A DNA stretch of 64,000 bases from Streptomyces sp. CB01249. GTDB lineage: Bacteria > Actinomycetota > Actinomycetes > Streptomycetales > Streptomycetaceae. Below are positions 1 to 9,600 of the stretch, piece by piece; position 1 is the first letter of the stretch; every line of letters begins with the position of its first letter. The translations under genes were made by a program, and so were the position numbers. The notes beneath the pieces were generated by a model. The model saw only the letters and a list, made by a program, of their open reading frames with translations. It searched no databases and had not been told where the DNA came from. Location: positions 740,603 to 804,602 of the forward strand of contig NZ_LISW01000001.1 in the NCBI RefSeq assembly GCF_001905735.1, in the 5' to 3' direction.

Positions 1-650
1 AGGTCTCCGGTGCGGTAGAGCCGGGTGCCGGGCTCGCCGTAGGGGTTGGGGATGAAGGTGGTGGCGGTGAGGTCGGGGCGGTTGAGGTAGCCGTGGGCGA
101 GGCCGTGTCCGGTGAGGTAGAGGTGGCCGGTGACGCCGGGCGGGACGGGTTGGAGGGTGGCGTCGAGGATGTAGGCGGCCTTGTTGGTGAGGGGTGCGCC
201 GATCGGGATGGTGGTGTGGGGTTCGGTGGTGGGGGCGATGGCGTGGGTGGTGGTGAACCCCATGGATTCGGCGGGGCCGTATCCGTTGACGACCGTCGTG
301 TGGGGCGAGAGCTGTTGGAGTTTGTGCACGTGGGCGGGGGAGGCTGCCTCGCCGCCGGTGTAGGCGACGGTGACGGTGGTGAATGCCTCGGGGTGTTCGT
401 CGGTGAGGTAGTTGAAGAGGCTGGCGGAGAGTTGGAGCATCGTGACGCCGTGGCGGTGGGACAGCTCGGCGATGAGAGCAGGTTCCGGCTTCTGGCCGGG
501 CTGGAGAACGGTGGTACCGCCGTGGAGGAGTGCGCCCCAGAATTCGAGGCTGAAGGCGTCCCAGGAGACCGGCGAGCACTGGAGGAACACCTCGTCGGGC
601 CCGAAGTTCCCGTACGTCTGCGCGGTGACCGTGGAGACCAGGTTGCGGTG
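1..650. repeat. A-domain core repeat, near-identical to 3150-3799
   Basis: Bases from 1 match bases from 3150 with only scattered differences over about 650 bp, an offset equal to one NRPS module of roughly 3.15 kb. The segment encodes the A-domain region from the substrate pocket to the A8 motif in modules 4 and 3. Confidence 0.9.
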
Positions 651-3600
651 TGAGGACAGGATGCCCTTGGGCCGTCCGGTCGAGCCGGAGGTGAACATCA
701 CGCACGCCACGTCCTGGCCCCGGACCGGTACACCGAGGTTGCTCGCGTCGTGGTGGGCCAGGTCGTCCGGGTCTTCGGTGCAGGTGGTCCAGGTTCCGGG
801 GAGGCGGTCGGCGAGTGCGGTGTCGGTGACGAGGTGGCTGATGGCGGCCTCGGTCGCGGCGGACCGCAGGCGCTCGTCGGGGAAGTCCGGGTCGAGCAGC
901 ACGTGCCCGGCGCCGGTCTTGAGTACGGCGATGAGGGCGGTGGCGAAGGTGGCGTTGCGTTCCAGGAGGATGCCGGCGAGGTCGCCCCGGCCGAGGCCGC
1001 GTTCGCGTAGATGGTGGGCCCAGCGGTTGGCGGTGGCGTTGAGCTCCGCGTACGTGTAGCTGTTCTCGCCGTCGATGAGCGCGACGGCCTCCGGGGTGAG
1101 CGCGGCCTGCTCCTCGAACCGTGCGACCAGCGAGGTCTCGGCGATGTCGGCGGTGGTCCCGGCCCATGGCCCGAGGATCAGTTGCCGTTCGGTGGCCGAC
1201 ACCACGTCCAGCTCACCGACGCGCAGCTCGGGATCGGCCAGCGCCTGGCGCAGCACCTCGCCGAGCACGGTCACCATGCGTTCGACGGTGGACCGGTCGA
1301 ACAGGTCCTCCGCGTAGAGCACCGTGCCCCGCAGCCCCTGGCCGTCGTCCGTGCGGAGCAGGAACTCCACGTCGAACTTGGCCGCGCCGCTCGTGACGTC
1401 GGGCATCGCGGTGACCGTCGCGTCCCCGAGCCGCAGCTCCGGAACGCCTCCGGATTCCAGCGTGAGGCAGATTTGGAAGAGGGGGTGGCGGGCGAGTGTG
1501 CGGGTGGGGTTGAGGGCGTCGAGGACGAGGTCGAAGGGTGCGTCCTGGTGGGCGAAGGCGTCGAGGTCGGTGGTGCGGACGCGTTCCAGGAGTTCGCGGA
1601 AGGTGGGGTTGCCGTCGGTGTGGGTGCGCAGGACCAGGGTGTTGACGAAGAACCCGACCAGATCGCGCAGCGCCTCATCGGTGCGCCCGGCGACGGGTGA
1701 GCCGATGGCCAGGTCGGTGCCGGCGCCGAGGCGGGTGAGCGCTGCGGCCAGGGCCGCGTGCACCACCATGAACGGGGTGCACCCTTCGGCCCGGGCGAGC
1801 TCACCGATGCGCTCGAACAGGTCGTCTCCCAGGGTGACTTCGACCTGACCGCCCCGGTGCGAGGCGCGTGCGGGGCGCGGGCGGTCCAGGTTCAGGGCGT
1901 GCTCCTCGGGGAGCCCTTCCAGCGTCTTGTGCCAGAACGCCAACTCCTGGGAGAGCACGCTGTCCGCGTCGTCGGCGGCTCCCAGCGCCCGCTGCTGCCA
2001 CACCGCGTAGTCCGCGTACCGCACCGGCAACGGTTCCAGGACACTCGCGGTCGCACCCGCGCTCCGCGCCTCGTAGGCCCGGGACAGGTCATCGAACAGC
2101 ACTCCGGTGGACCGGCCGTCCGTCGCGATGTGGTGGAGCAGGAGCAGGAGGACCGAAGACTCATCACCGACCTCGAACAGGGTGGCCCGGACGGGGAGTT
2201 CGCTGCGGAGATCGAAAACGTGGCGCGCGGCCTCGGCCATGACCCGGTCCAGCTCGCCGGAGGTCACCTCGCGGCGCTCGAAGGGCACCTGGGCCTCCGC
2301 GGCCGGTACGACGTGCTGGCGCGGTTCGCCGTCGACCGTCACGAACACGGTCCGCAGCGGGGTGTGGCGTACGACCACGTCCTGCAGCGCCGCGTCGAGC
2401 ACCCCGGCGTCCAGCGGTCCGGTCAGCCGTACCGCCATCGGTACGTTGTACGCGGCGCTGCCGCCGTCCAGCTCGGCCATCAGCCACAGTCGGCGCTGGG
2501 CGAAGGACACGGGCGCGTCGCCGTCACCGGACCAGGCCCCGGCGGTGAGCGGCGGGAGCGCGGGCCGGCCGTCGAGGGTGGCGATGTGCTGGGCGAGGCG
2601 TGCGGGCGTCGGGTGCTGGAACACGTCCCGCATGGTCAGCCGGATGCCCAGCACCTCGGCGAGGTGGTTGGTGAGGCGGGCCGCCAGCAGCGAGTGCCCG
2701 CCATGGGCGAAGAAGCTGTCCTCGACACCCACGGGCCCCGGTGTGCCCAGAACCTTGCTGAACAGGGCGACCGTGACCTCTTCGAGCTGGCTCCCCGGGG
2801 CGCGGCCCTGCGAGGCGACGGCGGCCGGTTCGGGCAGGGCGCGTCGGTCGATCTTGCCGTTGGGGGTGAGGGGGAGCCGGTCGAGGACGGTGAGGTAGGC
2901 GGGGACCATGTGCTCGGGGAGCCGCTCGGTGAGGTGCCTGCGGATGTCCTCGGTCGTCGTGTCGGTGTCGGTGACGACGTAGGCGGCGAGCTGGCGGCGG
3001 TGGGTGGTGACGGTGGCCTGGGTGAGGTGGGGGTGGGTGAGGAGCGCGGCCTCGATCTCACCGGGTTCGATGCGGAAGCCGCGCACCTTGACCTGGCTGT
3101 CCGCCCGGCCTTCGTAGTGCAGGTGGCCTTCGCGGTCGAACCGGGCGAGGTCTCCGGTGCGGTAGAGCCGGGTGCCGGGCTCGCCGTAGGGGTTGGGGAT
3201 GAAGGTGGTGGCGGTGAGGTCGGGGCGGTTGAGGTAGCCGTGAGCGAGGCCGTGTCCGGTGAGGTAGAGGTGGCCGGTGACGCCGGGCGGGACGGGCTGG
3301 AGGGTGGAGTCGAGGACGTAGGCGGCCTTGTTGGTGAGAGGCGAGCCGATCGGGATGGTGGGGTGGGGTTCGGTGGTGGGGGCGATGGTGTGGGTGGTGG
3401 TGAAGCCCATGGACTCGGCGGGGCCGTATCCGTTGACCACGGTGGTGTGAGGTGACAGGTGCTGAAGCTTGTGGACGTGCGCGGGCGAAGCTGCTTCCCC
3501 GCCGGTGTAGGCGACGGTGACCGACGCGAATGCTTCGGGGTGTTCGTCGGTGAGGTAGTTGAAGAGGCTGGCGGAGAGTTGGAGCATCGTGACGCCGCGG

Positions 3601-6600
3601 CGGTGGGACAGCTCGGCGATCAGAGCAGGTTCCGGCTTCTGGCCGGGCTGGAGAACGGTGGCACCGCCGTGGAGGAGTGCGCCCCAGAATTCGAGACTGA
3701 AGGCGTCCCAGGACACCGGCGAGCACTGAAGGAACACTTCATCCGGTCCGAAGTTCCCGTACGTCTGCGCGGTGACCGTGGAGACGAGGTTGCGGTGCGA
3801 GGACAGGATGCCCTTGGGCCGCCCGGTGGACCCCGACGTGAACATCACGCACGCCACGTCGTCCCCCGTGACCGGCACACCCAGGTTGTCCTCCGCCGCA
3901 TCGGCCGGCGCCCCGCCGGAGCACGAGACCACGCGCCAGGGGCCAGTCACGCGCTGCCCGAGGACGTCGTCTGTGACGAGCAGGGCGATGCCCGCATCCC
4001 GCGCGGCCGAGCGAAGGCGCTCGTCCGGGAAATCGGGGTCGAGCAGGGTGTAACCGGCGCCGGTCTTGAGTACGGCGATGAGCGCGGCGGCGAAGGTGGC
4101 GTTGCGTTCCACGAGGATGCCGGCGAGCTGGCCCCGGCCGAGGCCGTGTGCGCGCAGGTGGTGGGCCCAGCGGTTGGCGGTGGCGTTGAGCTCCGCGTAC
4201 GTGAAGCTGTTCTCGCCGTCGATGAGCGCGACGGCCTCCGGGGACCGGGCGGCCTGGTCCTCGAAGCGCGCGACCAGCGAGGTTTCGTCGATGTCGGCGG
4301 TGGTCCCGGCCCAGGGCCCGAGGATCAGCCCCCGCTCGGCGGCCGACAGCACCTCCACGTCTCCGATGTGTGCTTCCGGGTCGTCCAGGGCCTGGCGCAG
4401 CACCCCGCCGAGCACGGTCACCATGCGCTCCACGGTGGCCCGGTCGAACACGTCCTCCGCGAAGACGACCACCCCGTGCAGGCCCCGGCTGTCGTCCGAC
4501 CGGAGCAGGAACTCCAGGTCGAACTTGGCCGAGCCGTTGGTCAGCCCCCGCACCTCGGCCGTGTGGCCGCCCAGCCCCAGCACCGGAGCCTCCCCGGCCT
4601 CCAGGGCGAGGCAGATTTGGAAGAGGGGGTGGCGGGCGAGTGTGCGGGTGGGGTTGAGGGTGTCGAGGACGAGGTCGAAGGGTGCGTCTTGGTGGGCGAA
4701 GGCGTCGAGGTCGGTGGTGCGGACGTGTTCGAGCAGTTCGCGGAAGGTGGGGTTGCCGTCGGTGTGGGTGCGCAGGACGAGGGTGTTGACGAAGAAGCCG
4801 ACGAGATCGCGCAGTGCCTCATCGGTGCGTCCGGCGACGGGTGAGCCGATGGCCAGGTCGGTGCCGGCGCCGAGGCGGGTGAGCGCTGCGGCCAGGGCCG
4901 CGTGGACGACCATGAAGGGGGTGCACCCTTCGGCCCGGGCCAGCTCGCCGATGCGCTCGAACAGGTCGTCACCCAGGGCCACTTCGACCTGACCGCCCCG
5001 GTGCGAGGCCACCGCCGGACGGGGCCGGTCGAGACTCAGCCCGTGCTCCTCCGGCAGTGCGCCCAAGGCGTCCCGCCAGAAGGCGAGTTCGCTGGAGAGC
5101 ACGCTGTACGCGTCGTCGGCCGAGCCCAGCACCCGCTGCTGCCATACCGCGTAGTCCGCGTACTGCACGGGCAGCGGCTCAAGCACGCTTCCCTCGGCCC
5201 CGGCCAGCCGTGCCTCGTAAGCCCGGGCCAGGTCATCGAAGAAAACACCCGCCGAGCGGCCGTCCGTCGCGATGTGGTGGAAGAGCAGGAACAGGACGGG
5301 GTGCCCGTCTTCGAGGTCGAACAGGGCGGCCCGCAGCGGGTTCCCGGTCCTGAGGTCGAACCGGTGCCGGGTGGCCGCGTCCAGGTCGCCGTCCAGCGAG
5401 GCCGCCGTCGACGTCCGGCGCTCGATGACGACCCGGGCTCCGGCGGCCGGCTGGACGCGCTGCCGAGGCTCCCCGTCGCCCGTCGTGAACACGGTGCGCA
5501 GCGGCGCGTGGCGCTCCACGACGTCGTTGAGTGCGGCTTCCAGGGCATCGACGTCCGGGGTGCCGTCCAGGCGTACGGCCATCGGCACGTTGTACGCGGT
5601 GCTCCCGCCGTCCAACTCGGCGAGCAGCCACAGGCGGCGCTGGGCGAACGAGGCGGGGCTGTCCGGCCCGTCGCCCGCCTCGCCCGCGACCAGGGGCGGC
5701 AGCGCGGGCCGCCCCTTCAACGAGGCGATGTACTGCGCGAGGCGTGCGGGGGTGGGGTGCTGGAACACGTCCCGGATGGTCAGCCGCACGCCCAGCACAT
5801 CGGCCATGTGGTTGGTGAGGCGGGCCGCCAGCAGCGAGTGCCCGCCGTGGGCGAAGAAACTGTCGTCCACACCCACCGGCTCCGAGGTGCGCAGCACCCG
5901 GCTGAAGAGGGCAACCGTCACCTCTTCCAGCTGCGTCTGCGGCACCCGCTCGGTACTCACCACCGCGACCGGCTCGGGCAGCGCGCGCTTGTCGATCTTC
6001 CCGTTCGGCATGAGGGGGAAGCGGTCGAGCGGGGTGAGGTAGGCGGGGACGAGGTGTTCCGGAAGCCGGTCGGCGAGGTGGCGGCGGAGCTCTGCCGGGT
6101 CGGCGGTGGTGACGACGTAGGCGGAGAGCTGGTCCTGGTGCTTGGTGACGACGGCCTGGGAGACCTTCGCGTGAGTGAGGAGCGCGGCTTCGACCTCGGC
6201 GGGTTCGATGCGGAAGCCGCGGATCTTGATCTGGTGGTCGGCGCGGCCTTCGTAGTGGAGGCGTCCGTCGTGGTCGAAGTGGGCGAGGTCGCCGGTGCGG
6301 TAGAGGCGGGTGCCGGGCTTGCCGTACGGGTTGGGTACGAAGCTGGTGGCGGTGAGGTCGGGGCGGTTGAGGTAGCCGTGGGCCAGGCCGTCGCCGGATA
6401 CGTACAGCTCACCGGTGGCACCCGGTGCGCAGAGCCGGAGCGCGGTGTCGAGCACGTACAGCGGCTTGTTGACGAGTGGTGTGCCGATGGGGATGGCGGT
6501 GTGGGGCTCGTCGGCGGGCTCGATGGTGTGTGTGGTGGCGTAGATCATCGCCTCCGCCGGCCCGTACCCGTTGACCACGTTGATGCCCGGCCTGGCGCTG

Positions 6601-9600
6601 TGCAGCTTGTGTACGTGGACGGGCGAGGCGGCTTCCCCGACGGTGTAGGCCGTGGTTACCGAGTCGAAAGTCTCGGGGTGTTCGTCGGTGAGGTAGTTGA
6701 AGAGGCTGGCCGACAGCAGGAGGGTGGTGACGCGGTGCTTGGGGGCCAACTCCGCGATGAGCGACGGTTCCGGCTTTTGTCCGGGTTGCAGGACGACGCG
6801 TGCGCCGTGGAGCAGCGGGCCCCAGAATTCGAGGCTGAAGGCGTCCCAGGAGATGGGGGAGGACTGGAGGTATACCTCGTCCGGGCCGGTGGGCAGGTAG
6901 GTCTGTCCGACCAGGGTCGATACGAGGTTGCGGTGCGAGGAGACGATGCCCTTGGGCCGTCCGGTGGAGCCGGAGGTGAACATCACGCACGCCACGTCCT
7001 GGCCCCGGACCGGTACACCGAGGTTGCTCGCGTCGTGGTGGGCCAGGTCGTCCGGGTCTTCGGTGCAGGTGGTCCAGGTTCCGGGGAGGCGGTCGGCGAG
7101 TGCGGTGTGGGTGACCAGGTGGCTGATGGCGGCCTCGGTCGCGGCGGACCGCAGGCGCTCATCGGGGAAGTCCGGGTCGAGCAGTACATGTCCCGCACCG
7201 GTCTTGAGTACGGCGATGAGGGCGGTGGCGAAGGTGGCATTGCGTTCCAGGAGAATGCCCGCCAGGTCACCTCGGCCGAGGCCGCGCCCGCGCAGCTCGC
7301 GTGCCCAGCGGTTGGCGGTGGCGTTCAGCTCCGCGTACGTATAGCTGCGATCTCCGTCGATCAGCGCAACCGCATCCGGGACCCGTGCCACCTGCTCCTC
7401 GAAGCGCTGCACGAGCGACACATCGTCCCGGTCGGCCACCTTCCCGGCCCACGCCCCGAGCAGCACCTCCCGCTCACCCGCCGACAGCACATCGACGTCC
7501 CCGATGCGCGCCTCCGGGTCGGCCAGCGCCTGGCGCAGCACCGTTCCGAGCACGGTCACCATGCGTTCGACGGTGGATCGGTCGAACAGGTCCTCCGCGA
7601 AGACGACCATGCCGCGCAGGCCCTCGCCGTCGCCCGTGCGGAGCAGGAACTCCAGGTCGAACTTGGCCGAGCCGTTGGCGAACGTCTGCACGGCTTGCGG
7701 TCGCACCCCGGGCAGAGCCAGCACCGGTGTGCTGGTCTCCAGGGTGAGGCAGATTTGGAAGAGGGGGTGGCGGGCGAGTGTGCGGGTGGGGTTGAGGGTG
7801 TCGAGGACGAGGTCGAAGGGTGCGTCTTGGTGGGCGAAGGCGTCGAGGTCGGTGGTGCGGACGCGTTCGAGTAGTTCGCGGAAGGTGGGGTTGCCGTCGG
7901 TGTGGGTGCGCAGGACGAGGGTGTTGACGAAGAAGCCGACCAGATCGCGCAGCGCCTCATCGGTGCGTCCGGCGACGGGTGAGCCGATGGCCAGGTCGGT
8001 GCCGGCGCCCAGTCGGGTGAGCGCTGCGGCCAGGGCCGCGTGCACCACCATGAACGGGGTGCACCCCTCGGCGCGGGCCAGCTCACCCACGCGGGCGAAC
8101 AGGTCGTCACCGAGATCGACGGCCACCTCACCGCCCCGGTGCGAGGCCCGTGCGGGGCGCGGCCGGTCCGGGTTGAGACCGTGCTCCTCCGGAAGGTTCG
8201 CCAAGGCGCCCTGCCAGAAGGCGAGTTCGCGGGAGAGCACGCTGTCCGCGTCGTCGGCCGAGCCCAGCACCCGCTGCTGCCACACCGCGTAGTCCGCGTA
8301 CTGCACGGGCAGCGGCTCAAGCACGCTTCCCTCGGCCCCGGCCACCCGTGCCTCGTACGCACGGGCCAGGTCGGTCACGTACACCTCGCCCGACTGGCCG
8401 TCCGTGGCGATGTGGTGCAGCACGAAGACCAGGTGATGCGTGGTGTCGTCCAGCCGGAACAGCGTGACGGCGAGCGGGAGTTCACTGCGGAGGTCGAAGA
8501 CATGGCGACCGGCCTCGGCCACCGCGTGGTCCAGCTCCCCGGCGGTCACCTCACGGCGCTCCATGCGCAACCGCGCCCCGGTGGCCGGGAGAATGCGCTG
8601 CCGAGGTTCGCCGTCCACCGTTTCGTACCGGGTGCGCAGGGGCGCGTGGCGCTCGATGACGTCGTTGAGCGCGGCTTCCAGGGCGTCGGCGTCCAGGGTG
8701 CCGTCCAGGCGTACGGCCATCGGCACGTTGTACGCGGTGCTTCCGCCGTCCAGGTCCTCCAGTAGCCACAACCGGCGCTGGGCGAACGACATGGGAGCCA
8801 GCCCCTCGCCCGGACCCTCACCGGCGGTCGGCGGAGGCAGCGCCGGAAGGCCCTTCGCCGCACCGACCTTCTCCGCGAGCCGCGCCACGGTCGGGTTCTC
8901 GAACACGTCCCGGATCGTCAGCCGGACGCCGAGAGCCTGCGCGATCCGGTTGGTGAGGCGGGCCGCGAGGATCGAGTGCCCGCCGTGATGGAAGAAGTCG
9001 TCATCGATCGTCAGCGTGCCGGGCACGTCGAGCGTGCTGGTGAAGAGGCCTATCAGGGTCTCTTCCAGCAGGGTGCGCGGGGCACGACCGCCCGACGACA
9101 CCGCGACCGGCTCGGGCAGCGCGCGCTTGTCGATCTTCCCGTTCGGCATGAGGGGGAAGCGGTCGAGCGGGGTGAGGTAGGCGGGGACGAGGTGTTCCGG
9201 AAGCCGGTCGGCGAGGTGGCGTCGGAGCTCTGCCGGGTCGGCGGTGGTGACGACGTAGGCCGAGAGCTGGTCCTGGTGCTTGGCGACGACGGCCTGGGAG
9301 ACCTTCGCGTGAGTGAGGAGCGCGGCTTCGACCTCGGCGGGTTCGATACGGAAGCCGCGGATCTTGATCTGGTGGTCGGCGCGGCCTTCGTAGTGGAGGC
9401 GTCCTTCGTGGTCGAAGTGGGCGAGGTCGCCGGTGCGGTAGAGGCGTGTCCCGGCGGGGCCGTACGGGTTCGGGACGAAGCTGGTCGCGGTGAGGTCGGG
9501 GCGGTTGAGGTAGCCGTGGGCGAGGCCGTCGCCGGATACGTACAGCTCACCGGTGGCGCCCGGCGGGCACAGCCGCAGCGACGTATCGAGGACGTAGAGG

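Noticed and set aside
1-8045. CRISPR-like or mobile-element explanation for the long repeats
   Set aside because: The repeats are in frame, module-length spaced and encode A and C domain cores; there are no spacers, terminal inverted repeats or transposase.
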